Made by a program: the position numbers and the translations under genes
Notes under the pieces: generated by a model
Databases searched by the model: none
Seen by the model: the letters and a program-made list of their open reading frames with translations, nothing else
Told to the model about the DNA's origin: nothing
In this document: piece by piece, positions 32,381-46,200 of the stretch
Layout of the letters: each line of letters opens with the position of its first letter
How positions within the stretch are numbered: the first letter of the stretch is position 1
Source: Prunella strophiata
Lineage: Eukaryota; Chordata; Aves; Passeriformes; Prunellidae
NCBI GenBank assembly: GCA_036583965.1
Contig: JAZBQD010000014.1
Coordinates: forward strand, 38,984,990 to 39,048,989
DNA: 64,000 bases
Direction of reading: 5' to 3'

Positions 32381-35300
32381 GATGGGGGGGAATGATGTGC
32401 TGCTGTGTGCTGCCTGTCCTGTAGGTATCCCAGGCATGTGAGATGGGACTAATCCCCTGACCAGTTTTCCATGTACTCTGCCTTTGCTAGGGCAAACCCT
32501 GTTGCTTAAAAGAAATAGAAAATACTTGATCAGGAAGAATGAGCTGGTACATCTTTGTGCTCCTCAGGAGGGAGGAATACAGGCTCCAGCATCTTACACA
32601 TCTTACCTAATGGCTGGCTCCTCTATCTGCAAGGAGGGCAGGGGCCTGGGCTGCTGCAGGCAAACAGGGAAGTTGAATTTCGGTCTCCCACATGCCACAT
32701 GAGCACTCCTGCTACTGCAATGCTGTGTGAAAAAAAAAATAAAATCTGCTCCTGCCAGCTAGTGTTAAGGGCATTAAAAAGCAGGCTTTTGAAGGGGAGA
32801 GGTTAGCCTCTGAGCTCAGAGGAAAGGGAGTGATGGCATGCACATCTTAAACCATCTTTCTCCTCAGCGTGGGTTTTTCTGGAGCATCTCCAAAGACCAC
32901 TAGCTCTCCCCATTTTCTGGAGCTCAGCACCCAGGGAAAAAGTCTAGACTCCTGTTCTCGTAACAGGCATCTCAAATTAGGTGGTGCAAGTCCTGGCACG
33001 CAGCGATTTGGCCCGGCAGTGTCTGTGTTTGTTTAAAGAGTTATATGCTGAGCCAGGTCAGTGCCTGTTGCATTAGTCATAACAAGCTTTCAGGATTATA
33101 AATGGGGAAAGTGCTGAGTAACTTGTGATTCAGCCTTACTATGATTTCTAAGTACATATTACTAATACATTCCATGTTATTACACTCCTTCCCCTCCCAG
33201 TTTGACACCTACATCCGTTCCCAACACAAATCTGGAGCAGAGAAAGCTCTTCTTATTTCCAGTAGCTGGTAAGACATGAGGAGCTGGCTCATCCTCCATT
33301 TGACATTTTTGTCACCCTCAAAAACTCCCTTGTTTAAAACTGTTTACTCTGTGCTGTGATGTTTTCTTTGGGAAATAGTAGTGACAGAAACCAGTCAATT
33401 TAAGGCAAAGTTGCAGGTTCTGCACCCCCTGCATGTAGCAATCAGTATTTTTTGCCTTTGTATTTACCATGAGTTATCTGCAGGGTATTTAAAGGAGAGT
33501 GAAAACCGAGCCATCAGGTGGTTTCTGCGGTGGAAGCTTGAATGTTCTATGTATATATAAAAGACAACTTTGTTTCTTTTGGCATTATCAAAAATGAAGT
33601 TAACGGTGGGTGGAGGCTTCCTGGGAAGGAAATGTGCAGGGGTGAAAAATGAAATCGTGGTGGGCCACCACCCTGTAGGGCCTTGGTGAAAACGCTGAAT
33701 AATTATCTGAATGTTGTGGGTGATGAAGTTTGTGTCCTCTTCAGAGCAGCAGGGTTTTGCCTGTTTGTGCACCTTTGAGTTGGCAGGAAGAACACGGTCC
33801 TGTACTCCTCAAGCAAGGGCAGACCCTTCCTTGCTGGAATTTCATTTGATCAACTTTACTTATATTGAGACATCTGTTATGTCAAGAAAGGCCTCTTTTG
33901 AAGAAAGAAAAATTATTTTTGTGGTAAGGATCTGTGGGCCTGTAGTACTGGAGGAGGTTGGGATCAGTGATGCCAGGATCCAGGTGGGTTTCGGTGCCAG
34001 AGTCATGCTCCTCCCTAAATGGAGCTGTGGCAGTCCCCAAAACTGGAAGCAGAGTGGCTCCCTTTAACAGCTGGGAGAAGGAGGGCAACCCCCACAACCC
34101 CCTGTTCTCTTTCTCCTGCTTTCTTTCAGGGCCTGTCAAGGGACCCTGAAGTGACCAGGATTTTAATAACTTTAGGTAAGCACCTCAAGTTAGAAGGAAT
34201 GAGTCTGGGAACTGAAATGCAGATTGCACCTCTGACAACAACTTAAGAAGTTCCTCTCCCTCCTTATCAACTCCACTGAACACTGAAGAACCCAGATTTT
34301 TCTGGCATGTTCCTAGTTTGGGAATTTCAGCACAGGGCTGGAGATGGTGCCAGTTTTGCACCATGCTGGAGGGTTAGTGCAGTAGTGTAGGTGAAGTCCT
34401 GGGTGAACACCACACTAGTCACACAAGGCAGGGATCAGAGGAAGGCTGTGGCTGCCCAGGCCAGATCTTCAGCAAGGAACCTGCTGATCATAGAAGCACG
34501 ACATTTGCAAAAGTGAGGTTTAGCAGATAAAAGCAATTTTTAGAGGCAAGCACCATAATAACCATAGGTTTCTCTTGAAACACTGGTGCTGTTTGCTGCA
34601 AATGACCGAGTGGCCTGGTGACCTGCCCAGGAAGGAGCGAGATGTGTGCTCCAGGTGCTCTTTGATTCAAGAGATGGGAAACTTTAGCTTCTGTAGCCAT
34701 CTGAGTGCTTTGACCACCAGGCTTAGGCTGTTCTAGAAGAAAGCACCCCACAGAAGCTGCACAGAGATATGCAAATCTCATGGAATCTGGACCCCTCTAA
34801 TACCTAATTGTACAGTGAAGGGCCTTTACTGGAAGCAGTGAAACTTTTTGGTCTGGTCCCTGCTTCCAAGACTGTTTACAAATTTATTTTAATCTGTAGA
34901 TAAAGAAAAAGCCACACAGGATGCAGTGCCTGGGATGCACCATCTTTCATCCACCTCTCCCACTGCACCACATCCACTGATCTGAGCCTGGCACTGGCCC
35001 CTGGCCACTGAGCAAAAAAACCCATCCATTGGTACAGGAGGCACAGACAGCCTCAGTGAGGAGAGAAATACCTTCACAGTGGGATCAGCACTACCTTGGA
35101 CACTTCAGAAAGAATTCCCCTCAATTCAGTCTCCCTGGGAATGGAGAATATGTCCTTGCTCACCTCTGTGACAGAGCATGCCAAGATCATGGTGAAATAT
35201 TAGCTGTGGGCACCTCAGAGGGGTAGGTATTGAATTCAAATGGAGATTAATTTCTCACCTTCATCTCTGGCTTGTAATCAGAGGTGGAAAGTGTCATCAG

Positions 35301-36824
35301 CTCTGCTGCATAGGTCGGTGTTGTATCTCTCAAGAACACAATCAGCTGGAAAATATTTTCCCAATGTCTATTAAATGCAGGCAAAAGAAGACATGAAAGA
35401 AAATTAAAATTAATGAAGAGGAGCCCATGATGGCTTTAGTGGTATTGCTCTGGCATGGAACTGCCAGTGAGCTGGGGATGGTGGGAGTGTGTGGAGCAGG
35501 GCAGGGTAAGCAAAGGGCAGCACCTGAACCCTGTGTGTCAGCAGGTACATATTCTGCACAGTATCAGTTACCTCAGCAATTCAGACAGACTGAAATGGGA
35601 GCTATTTCCTATGAAAAATGACCACAAGAGCTTTCCATTCCATGACTTTAATTTAGCTTTTTTTAGGCATTTGGATATTATCCAGTGCTTCCCGGTAGCT
35701 GCTATTATAGTATTGTTTCAAATATAGATTGTATGAGTCACTGTACTGCCAAATTTAGAGTTCATCCTGGAAATGCTCAAGCTCTTCTTTCAACTCTTTT
35801 CTCCCAATCCCTTGGGCATTACACAGGCTTCCTCCAGATTTTATCCCAAAGTTCCCACCATTCCACCTGATGTGGTGAAATCTAGCTATTACAAAACATC
35901 ATGGCCTCTGAGAGGTTAAGCAGGCAAGCTTATGGTAAATCCAGGGACATTTGGGTAAGCGCTTTCTGACAAAAACTGTTCTACGTATTTGCAGTTCAGG
36001 GTCTGGTTGGAACTTTCTCTTCAAAAGAAAACAGAATTCACATCTTTGGAACTATCTGTGATGATAAGGTATGCCTTCATGTGTGTGCTCTTCCAAGGCT
36101 GTGGCTAGAAGAGCTGGGAAAAGCAGAGTACTTCAGGTCTTCAGGAAAACTGCACCTGTAGCCTACTTTCTTCCCTTTTAGTTTTTTTTTTTTTTTTAGA
36201 GGATAATTCACAAAGTTTGTGCTGTAAAGCCAGCTTCAGCTGGAAGCATCCTTTCTATAGATGCAACTTGTGCAAGGTTTTAGCACATTCATCTGCAAAA
36301 TAATCAAAACTATAGACAACCTGCAGACTGTGTGCTCAGCTGGACATGTAGAGCTCTTCTGAAGATAAGCAATATCCATCAAAGGGATTTGCAGCTCAGC
36401 CCTGCTAATTGTATACCTCCTTTATCTTATCACTTTATTTCTGTTACCTTTTCTTCTGCATGGTAAGAAATAATTATGGTGTATTTTGGACCTGTACAGG
36501 AGTCACAGATCTATTTTTTCTCCCATTCTAGTGTTATACCTATAATGTAATAGGAACTGCAGTCTTGTCTGAATTACTCTTGTGTTGTGTTTGGATGCTG
36601 CTGTGTCTGGTGGTCAAAGCAATGAGAAAAGTAGCTCATAATCTGTGAAACACATGAACTACACTCCTCTGACATTTAGAATACTTGGCAGAGAGAGAGT
36701 GTTGATTGAAAATGAGCAAAACACTGTTACCTTTCCTTGTAGTTTGCTTTGTGTTATGGTGGCTAAGAATGCTGTTGCATAATAATTTTAAATTGTTTTT
36801 CCTTTAGGCTAGGAGCCCAGATAC

Positions 36825-36879
36825 TTTTGTTTGGGTTGTTTTGTTTTGTTGGTTTTTTGCTTTGTTTAGTTTTTTGGTG
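36825..36879. repeat. T/G-rich simple tract
   Basis: Words of TTTTG and TTTGG with only occasional other bases, followed by an A run; a decayed (TTTTG)n-type simple repeat. Confidence 0.8.
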
Positions 36880-38643
36880 GAGAAAAAAAAAAACATATGC
36901 ATCACCACACACCCCTGCTTGTTTCCAAGTATATAACATGACATCTTAAAAGGAAAAAAAACCCCTGAAACTCACTGAACATTAAGTTGGCTGATTCTTC
37001 ACCAGAAGGACCTTGACTGGGCATTTAGGTTTTATTATGTATTGCAGTGTTTATCCTCTAAGAGGTAAATTATATAACTAATACAATATCAGCTGTAAAC
37101 ATGCCTTTGCCTTTCTGAGGACAGAAAAGGAAACAAACCTTACATTCTATACTAAGGCCCAGTAAGACAGTTTTTAATGTGAAAAGGAATAACAAATCAC
37201 TAAGTGGGAAAGTGGTAGAATACAGAGCTGAATGCTAGTGCATACTTTGTGTCAGGCTCTCAACTATCCAAGCCTTGGCAAATTTATTTGGCCAAAGCTT
37301 CCTCCATGTGAATGGTATCAAAGGAACCTTGAACCCTCAAAAGTGTTTGATGCACACTCCCACGAAACTTCACAGGATGTGATGGGATACATCCTTATGC
37401 CATGCCAAAAAAATAAATCTGACAGGCTGCGATATAGCATTTTTGCTATTTTGGACATGTGGGTCAGAAAAGACACTAAAAGGCACCATTATCACACAAT
37501 GCCCAGGAAATTCCGGTGCCAAATACTTTGTGATAGGTCTAGAGCATGCTAAACATGAGCACTCTGCAGCAGCTCATCCAGGAACCAGGCTTTCCTCACT
37601 GTGCTTCTCAAGGCTGCAGTAGCTGTGGGTAGCTCCTGATAGTTCCCAACCTGAAGAAGTGTCTGTTGTCTGGTGGAAGGTCAGTGGATCTCAGGGGTCG
37701 AGTGGACTCAGGAAACGTTCATTCTTCCATCAAAGCTCTGCATTCATTTCTGTACTTACAGGCAATACTAATGTGTGATAGGTAAAAGCTATGATAACAT
37801 AGAAGTATTAATTTATGGTAGGTATATGATGCATATACAATGTGTGTCCTTGCAAAAGCCAGAAGCAGAAAGCCTCAGCACTCTACTTATTCCTAAAGGA
37901 CATTCCTAAAGGAAATGGGTTCTTACTCTGTCACTTTCTTTCTAGTGGTGAATCTTGCTCCTCATAGCACAGCAATTTGCCTGTGGTCCAGCTGGCAGAT
38001 AGCTGTCCTGAGTCTTCAAGGAATCAGCTGGCAATGCAGGCCCTGTTTACCTCTGGGTAACAAAGGGGCTGTGTGGGCAGGGAGCACACCAATGTCTGAC
38101 TGACTCCACAATCCAGCGTGAGACCAGGGGCTTGATCTGAACGGCGAGATGACATCAGCTCAGGTGATGAGGTGCCTGTAGGCTGAACTGGTGGTGGGAG
38201 AGGGGAGGGCCATAACTATGGATCTCTTTTCCTTCTCCTATTAACACACAGTAACTAATCATAGTTGGTTTGCTTTCAAACAAAATCATTACCTTAAAAA
38301 AAAAAAAAACAAACAAACCACAGATGTTCTTAAGGAGTACAGCAAGGGATAACTCAAAGCAGCATTATTGTACATACTCAATACCACCTAAATTGTGCCA
38401 AATTGGTAGAATACAGCTCTGTTTAACCTCATGCAGTGGTCTCAGGGCTCCTTAGCTGCATACTCCAGAGGTCAGCTCTGGTAACAGAGGTGTTGCACTC
38501 ACTGCTGTCTTCAGAGCATTTGTTACTGGCAATTGGTAGTTTTCCCATGGCACCCAAAAAACCTGGTCCTGCTGCAGAGCCCCATGTTCTCAGAGGCACA
38601 TGACTATGTGGTGGTTTTGTCTTTGTGATACTTCAGCTTGATT

Positions 38644-38667
38644 AAAAAAAAAAAAAAAAAAAAAAAA
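38644..38667. repeat. Poly-A run (24 bp)
   Basis: Uninterrupted A homopolymer. No retrotransposon body is recognisable upstream. Confidence 0.95.
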
Positions 38668-40299
38668 GGAACCTGTGGGAGCAAGATTTGGGTTGGCTGT
38701 AAACCAACGTATGCACAGTTTAATAACATACATCTACATTCAGTGATTTCAGCTCTTATCTTTTAATCAGAAGCTATAGGACCCTAACCCAATTTTAAAC
38801 AGCTTACAAGTGCAGATTTTAAGTCTTACCTTTTGTTTTCTTTGTACTGAGTTAAGTAGTGAGAAAAATCACTGTTATGGAAAAGAACTCTTACAGAAAC
38901 TATTATTACTCATGGGTTTTAAGTTTTTCTACCAGCTTCACAGTTGCTGTTTCCAGGTTTCTTTTAATTAATCCCGGTAACTGAAAGATTTGACAAAAGT
39001 TTGTAAATCCCTATCCTTACAGGGTTTTCAATTACATTAATTAATTAGTTTTGTATAAATCAATTCACACAGCTGAATAGGCCTAATTAAAAATAAATAC
39101 ATTTACAAGCTATCTTATTACGGCAGCATTAAGGGTAATGAGTTCATTAAGCATCACGTGAAGACATTTCCAGGCTGAGGGTACAGGCTGCAACATGTTG
39201 AAGACACTCGTTGCTGAGGAAAGGAGGCTCTGCCAACAGAGATTAGCCTATCTGCAACAAAAGCTTTTACTTCAAAGATCATAGATAACGTTGGAGGGCT
39301 TAATGAGCAGTGTATTTTTAAAATGTAAATAGGAGGATCTAGTGGGCACATAAATTGCATAACACTCATAGCACACCCTCTGCTCTTGCTTGTGGAAGTA
39401 AAGAGAGTCAAAGTTAACAAGTTACGGACATCACTCCCCCTGTTTCAAGGGTGTGTTCTGCTTGTAGATCAATTCTTATTAGTGCAGGAGTGCCTTAATA
39501 ATTGAAATTGTATCACAAAGGTGAAATAGCTGCTGCACACCCCATTTGTCTGAGCAGCCCTTTTGATGAGGCCAGTCCCAAAATGCCGAACTGTTAACTG
39601 AAATAAATTTGAGGTGTCTCAGCAAACTGTTGTGCTGTTCTGCTTTTAAAAGGGTGAACTTCCAAAAAAACCTCTTTCAGATCACAATAACATAAAAAGC
39701 TTTATGGGTAATACTGAAAATGGGGTTTATTTTATGTTACGCAGAACTGATAATTGGTTCTTTAAAAGTTTGCTGTGTTTTCACATGAAACATTAAAATG
39801 TTATGTGCTGAACTGACAGACAGAGGAAATTTTTAATATGCTGAAATAAAATGTGCTTAAATAACACTCCCCAATAGTCTTTCATTCTTTGCTTCACTTA
39901 TACAGAGAACCAGCCGTCACTTTTAACTTTTAATAAGTTTCATATGTTTTGTAGAGGAACTGTGTTTGGTTAATTCTAACCTTTAATTAGTAGCCTCTGG
40001 ATTGGTGTATACCCCAGGCACGGGGATGTTATTAGTGTGAACTGAAAGCTATGTGTGTTACTCCATAACAGATCAAAACAAACCTTGTATGCTCTGACAG
40101 CATTAAACCCCACTGAGACTTTGTGCAGGATATGGTTTTCCACTTGCAAAAGAAAATTGTAATTCACAAGCCTTTGCCAGATGTTGTCCTTCCATACTTA
40201 CATACCTACCGAGTAGGTGGTCACCTAGGGTAAAGCCAAGTGTGCCCTGTTAGAACATTTGTCAGACTAAATAATTTCTTGAGGTCTTTCCCCCTCCCT

Positions 40300-40301
<2 letters not shown>

Positions 40302-40351
<50 letters not shown>
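40302..40351. repeat. Poly-T homopolymer (50 bp)
   Basis: About 50 consecutive T following a C-rich stretch (CCCCCTCCCTCC). The longest homopolymer in the window and probably unstable or mis-sized. It could be the tail of a minus-strand retroposed sequence, but no body is recognisable to its left. Confidence 0.95.
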
Positions 40352-40355
<4 letters not shown>

Positions 40356-43113
40356 AAAAATGGCAGCAAAATATTTTAAAAACCTGTGCTGGAAAATGGC
40401 TGTTTACTATAAATGGGATTCTGTTGTTTTCCAAGAGGAATGCAGGGCCATGCTCATGATCTCTTGAAAAGAGAAGGCATAAAGGCACAAAGGAATCTGT
40501 TGAAGGCTTGAATTCTGCTGAGCAATGTCACTACAGACTATGCTGCACCATAAGTGCAGCAGTAACACGAAATCATGAGACAGACAAGATGAAGAGAACA
40601 GGAGATTGCAATAGAATGCTTTGAAAGGAGACTTCAGAAGACATTCTTTTGTTAAAATTAGAGATGTTCCTGTGACCAAATAGAAGAGTCCCCTAAATGA
40701 GAATAAAATATACTGCTGGTTGCTCATACCTGCCATTTTATTAGCATGTAGAAACCTGGTACAAATGGGTACTGCTATCAGACTGTTATCAGATTTTACC
40801 AGGTCAGCAAAAGTCATCTTTGTTATCTGCAAAAAATTTTTCCCAGAGAAAAAGGTTTAAACTTTGCATGTAAAAGAGAAGCTTAAACAAAAAATTGTAC
40901 TCAACCTTCACCCAAATTTTCTTTGGAAACAGCTTGGGTTACCCCACCTTGGTGTTTTTTACATACTCAGCTGTAAACACAAAAACATGGCTTACATGTT
41001 GTAAATGTTATTGCAACTTTTGTGGTCCAAGAATAAAAGTGAGGCAGGATTGTGGACAGAAATTAAAATCAAAACAGTGTTCCATAATTGGAAAACTTGG
41101 AATAATTTTCAGACTTCATCTTCTTCAGTAATTTTATGAAAAATTCTGTAAGTAAAAGAGGTTTCTGGTGTTTTAGGATGTGCAGATGGTTTGGGTTTTT
41201 TTCCAGGAGATTTTATAAACATGTCAAGTAATGACTGCAAGTGATTTTATACAGTAAAAAGCATTAAGATGGCTTTTTAAAAGAATTTAAGTTCTCCCTA
41301 GCTTCTGGACTTTTTGAGAAGAATGAGATAAACTTTTGACTCTGAATGCCATAAGGTACTTACGGTATGACTGCTTGAAGCCACAAAAATCTTATCTGCT
41401 ACCATGGTGGAAACCAGCCTGTGAACATCAGACATTCAGTGACATACTTACATGATCTATTTTTGACCAGATCTAATGTAAGCATTGTGATAAAAGGGCA
41501 GGTCCTGCCAACAAGTCAGCACATGAAGTGAAGTGCAATTGCCAGCAGCCAGGGGTGTCCCAGAGCAGTGCTGCAGCTCTCCTTCAGGGGCAGCTCCATG
41601 GAGCCCTGCCTCTGGGCACAGGTACTCTCCTGCAGGATCAAGCCTGGCTGCATGCACGTGGAATTGCTTTGCTGGTTGTTTTGATGCCTGCCTGAATAAC
41701 TTCTCAATAAACCTAGTGCAACTAGTGCCTTCCTTTTATTCTGTTAAAAAGCACATGTAGCTTTAGTTCTATCGATGGAGACCTTCCTCAAAAAGTCCAT
41801 GTCTGTCCTAGGAATGAATTAAAACTAGTCACACAGCTGTTATGTTACAGTACATAGAATGCAATGTTTCATTGTCTAGGAACACCACACTGACAACTGA
41901 TTTTGAGCAACAGTCCCATATCTACCTTTTCATGCATCTGGGATTTAGTGGTATTACATTTTGTGTCCATGTAATCAAAGGAAAAAAAATCTCTCTGATT
42001 GGCAACAAGAACAATGCATATGAACCTGTTTAAGGACTTCCAGCACTAAGTTTTGTGCTGGAAACACCAATAAAAATCTGAGCTAAGCTTTGAGGTTTTA
42101 GAAGAAATCTGAAAAGCCAGGGTAGCCTTTTTCTCCTTGTTCTTCCCCTTTTTTATCCTCTTACCTTTTAATAAACAGACAAGGCAAATCTTCCAACATA
42201 TTCTGCAGTGTACATCTCTACAGGTAAACTCTGCCGGTCATTTCTTTCAAACATGTCATCTTCCTGAGGTTAAACCTGGATTAATTTCTTCTTTAGACAG
42301 GTGACTTTCCACTCCTTGACAGAAATCTGAACAGCATGAAAAATGGTTCTGGTCAAAATTACAGATCAGCTGGAAATTCACAAGCAGTCGCACAGGATTT
42401 CCTCTGGAGAACTGACTGAGAACTGACTTGACTGAGAGCCATTTTATTTGTCAGTTATGTTGTTTTCCTCCAGAGGATAATAGACAAGCAAATTAATTAG
42501 TGAAAATAAGCTACAAAACCATCAAAACATTCAGGCAAAGCTTCACTCAAACTAACATGTTCAGTGAAACAGAAACTTGGACTGGCAGCTCTCTGTTTTT
42601 ACACTATTTGTTGATTCTACTGACAGCTTTAATCATTGCTGAGCTGACATTCTGGTGGTACAAATGAGTAAATAAAATGTCAGTTTTGCTTACGATGACA
42701 TTGAACATAACTGTTCAACCTTGACAGGTCTATATTTGTAGACAAGATAATCATTTCTTTAGACTTTCCTGCAAGAATAACATGTCTAAAACCTGCACTG
42801 CTACCACATACATGGCCTGTAAACACTAAAAGTCAGCTATTTTTATTTGTGATCTTTTGACAAAAACTAATGGTGTCATTTTTATTTTTTTTTTTACCTA
42901 GTCAGAAGGGCAGAACAGCCAACATGCACCCAGCTCCAGATCACAGGGCAAAAGCCCCACCTCACCCCAACTGATGGGAATTCCTCTATCAGCTCCTGTG
43001 GGCTCAGTGTTGACTCTTCCAAGGGTTGCACAAAACCCCAAGTTTTTCCGTGAAAAATCTTGTGTCAAAGAGGTTCTTTGTTTAAGGCATAACCTGAGTT
43101 GTCTGTCAAATGT
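40352..43113. other. Intergenic, no gene recognised
   Basis: AT-rich sequence. The longest open frame (141 codons, minus strand, 40407-40832) has no recognisable domain. No clear repeat. Confidence 0.5.
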
Positions 43114-43227
43114 GGGCCCTGATCCAGCAAAGCACTTAAGCACATGTGTAGTGTTGTTGAAACCAACGGGACTACCGCTCACATGCTTAAAGTCACGCGT
43201 GTGTTTAAGTGCTTTGCCGGCCTGAAG
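43114..43227. mobile_element. Palindromic MITE-like DNA transposon relic
   Basis: GGCAAAGCACTTAA-type arms face each other. The left arm, CAGCAAAGCACTTAAGCACA (starting 43125), pairs with the right arm near 43188-43220, whose reverse complement reads CGGCAAAGCACTTAAACACA. The middle also has inverted words around ACCAACGGGACTACC. Near-palindromic elements with the words CCTGATCC and GCAAAGCACTTAAGCACATG are familiar to me as old amniote DNA elements, but I cannot name the family with confidence. Confidence 0.6.
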
Positions 43228-46200
43228 CCTTGCAGAAGTCCTTTATATCATGTTGATTTCAAAGCACATTTCGTTATTACATCACCGTGCTGTTCTTGGC
43301 AAGGAATGAATTAATAAATGAGACAAGGAGAGGTCCGGCAGGAGCTGCTGGGGAGTGGGACACTGCATTCCTTTCAAAACCAGGTTGTGGCAATAAGTTT
43401 ACAGGAGACATGAATCAGCCACGTAGGCAGATATAAATAACGTGAAGCAGCCGGGCCGGGTGACATGCTGCTGCACTTTGTATATTGCAAGAACATACCA
43501 ATACTGGGTACATTGTGTTTTTAATCTTTCCACAGACTTGGCACCCACCCACCCTCCAAGGCCAACCATATTCTGGTCAGTGTGAGAATGCACTCAACCC
43601 CTCTCTCTGCACAGGATTTTAATGCTATTTCACAACCTGGGTTTGCATGGCTGGAGAACAGCCCTGTTGTAAAGCCACAGTATTGGCATGCAAGTGCTTT
43701 ATAGATATATTAAAGCCAAAAAGTCTCCCTTGAGGACACAGTGGTAACCACAGGGTTGGGTGAGACACATGCTCTTAAATCACAAGCTGAGCTCTTCCAG
43801 AGGGATGCTCTGTTGCATCCTGGACCACGTGGCCATAATTGTGTTGCTGTTTGAGTGCCGCAATCAAAGCTGATCTGCTTTCACATGCACAGTCCTGTTC
43901 AGATAATGCATTTTGTGAAGTCCAGGAACCTGCTGCCATGACATGGCCATGGTACTTACCAGCAGCCAACCTTGCACTGCTGTTGCTGGTGGGTTGTCTT
44001 GGCAGCCAGAGCCCTGCCTGTGGGTGAGATGTCAGAGCCCATGTTGCAGAGAGCCCTGTGCCACCGCGTCAAGGCATTGCACTCACACTGACACCCCCAC
44101 CCAGGCTAGCAAGATGCAATGGAATCTGCAGGCACCATCTGCTCAGATAAGGATGATGGCAAAAGCCACACTGGTGTCTCCCCTTGTCATAGGTCCTACT
44201 TAGGAAGGGAGCAGCTAAGTAGAGAAAGAAAGAGTGCTTTGGGGAATAGGGCAGGAAAAAGAGGGCAGGTGCAGAAGGGATGAGGAAGGAGGAGGAAGGA
44301 GGAGCAAGAGGGTAGCAAACTACAACTGTATGGAAGAAATGTCCTAGAAACAGCTGAAGGTCCCTTTTGGGACCTGTCACTGAGGAACTGCCTACATGAT
44401 GATGGGAGATGGGGGCACAGCTATGCCCAAGTGTGATGGTGAAAGAATGTTTTCCTTGCTGTGAGAAGGTGCCAGGGTGGAAATCTGGGTGTGGAAATTT
44501 GGTACCACAAATGATCTGGTCTGTTGTTATCTAGGAAAGGCATCAATGCCCCTTTCATTTTGCTGGGATTGGGTTAAGTATTGACTTTTATTGATCACAT
44601 GAATGGGAGGGAACAAGGGGAGCTGTGGAGCCTTCTAAATAATCTTCACACACAATAAAATATAGATGAATAGCACAAATCTAGTTCCTCTTCCCTTTGA
44701 AAGTTTCTTTAAAGAAAGCCAATGTGCTACAGATACTGACAAGTGGCTGGAGGAAACAACTTCCAGTACTGGGAAGGCCAGTGGGAAGAGGGGACAAGCT
44801 TCCTATGAGAGCCTCAGCTTCATATGCCTTTTGTGTTGACATCTGCAAAATCTTGTAAGGCAGGACAAGGAATTTATTTATCATTTCATCTAGGAATTCT
44901 AGAAGTTTGGGCCCTTTTGTTTTGTTTTTTACTCTTTTGATTTATTTGCATACTGTTACTGGTAGATTATTTTAATGCCATTCATGACCAGAATACAACT
45001 GATCATGTAATTAAATATAAATAAAGTTAAACAAACTACAGTTTTCTAATCTGAAAAGGGGCTTGATTTAGATTTTTTCCTTGAACTAGGACTGTCCCCT
45101 TTGATGAAAGCTGGAGGAAAGCTCTCAGCAGCAGCTTAAACATACATTGCCAAACTCACAACAGAGAAGGAGCAATCACACGCTTTCCAGAGGCAATGTT
45201 TTGCATCCGGTTGTTCGAGCAGGACGCAGCACTGCTGTTATCATGGAGGCTGAATAGATGCTTTTCCTGGGAAACATCATTTGGAGAAGAGCTATAATCA
45301 TCTGTTCTGATAGATACATTGCACAGTGCTGATACAAAATGAGTACCTAATCCAAAACCCTGTCACCAATGGTAAAGTTTCTGTGCTTTCTCTGGGGTTT
45401 GGATCAATTTCTCTGTCTGTAATTGCTGATATAGGAGGAATGTTATTCTTGCTGTGGTACTTGCTTAAAACAGAGCTATCATTTAATCAAGGTTGTTGCA
45501 ATATGTTTGCTAACAGACACAACTTCTCTGAAGGATTTAAATCTGCTAAACCATCTGGGAAAGTGAAGATAATGCAAAATGTAATTTTAATGTATGTAAA
45601 TGTAATGCAAAAGGTAATTTTAATCAATGTCAGAAGTGAACCACTTTTTACAATCTGATTCTTATCAGCAAGTCTTAAGAATAATGTACCACAGCTTTTA
45701 CATTTCTTCTTTTAGGACATCTACTTTCAAATTATTCTCCTATTAAAAAGGCTTCAGGAGAGAGGCAAGAAGAAGAGCTTGTGATAACACACTGCAGGAC
45801 ATGGGCCATGTTCCCACAGCCTGCCACATTCAGCTTACCTCTGTGTGCCATTCTAGTGTGGCTGTAGCTGGGCTGGAGAAGGAATTACCTCTCCAGCCTG
45901 ACCCCTGCAGCTCATTGCTGCCCTCCTGCAGAGGGAAGCTTCAACAGACCAGGGTACACAGCTTTTTCTTAGCTCAACATATCTCATTTTGAGCAATTTT
46001 GAGTTGCAGGTGCTGGCTGGTATGAGCAGTTTTGGGAACACTGCCCAAGTAGGAGCTTCCTCCTGCAAGTGATGATGACTTTAGGGCCATGCCATTCTGC
46101 TTTGCCACCCCCCTGAGCCCCATGGCCATGGGCTTGCCCACACAGAGCCCTGTCCATTCTGGAGCTCACTGGTGAGCCACTGCAGCTGCAGACAGGGCAA

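Larger units (their letters stand above)
31504..40301. other. Intergenic desert, no gene recognised
   Basis: No gene, RNA gene or clear transposon is visible. It contains a (CAG)6 run at 32363-32380, a T/G-rich tract at about 36825-36879, a short A run near 38296 and a 24-A run at 38644-38667. The stretch at about 38990-39420 is AT-rich, low in simple repeats and dense in homeodomain-type TAATTA words, and is a candidate conserved regulatory element (see findings). All open frames are under 120 codons and unrecognisable. Confidence 0.5.

Noticed and set aside
45326..45658. 110-codon + frame with a hydrophobic segment
   Set aside because: AT-rich, contains an imperfect tandem duplication (VILMYVNVMQKVILINV) and has no recognisable family.
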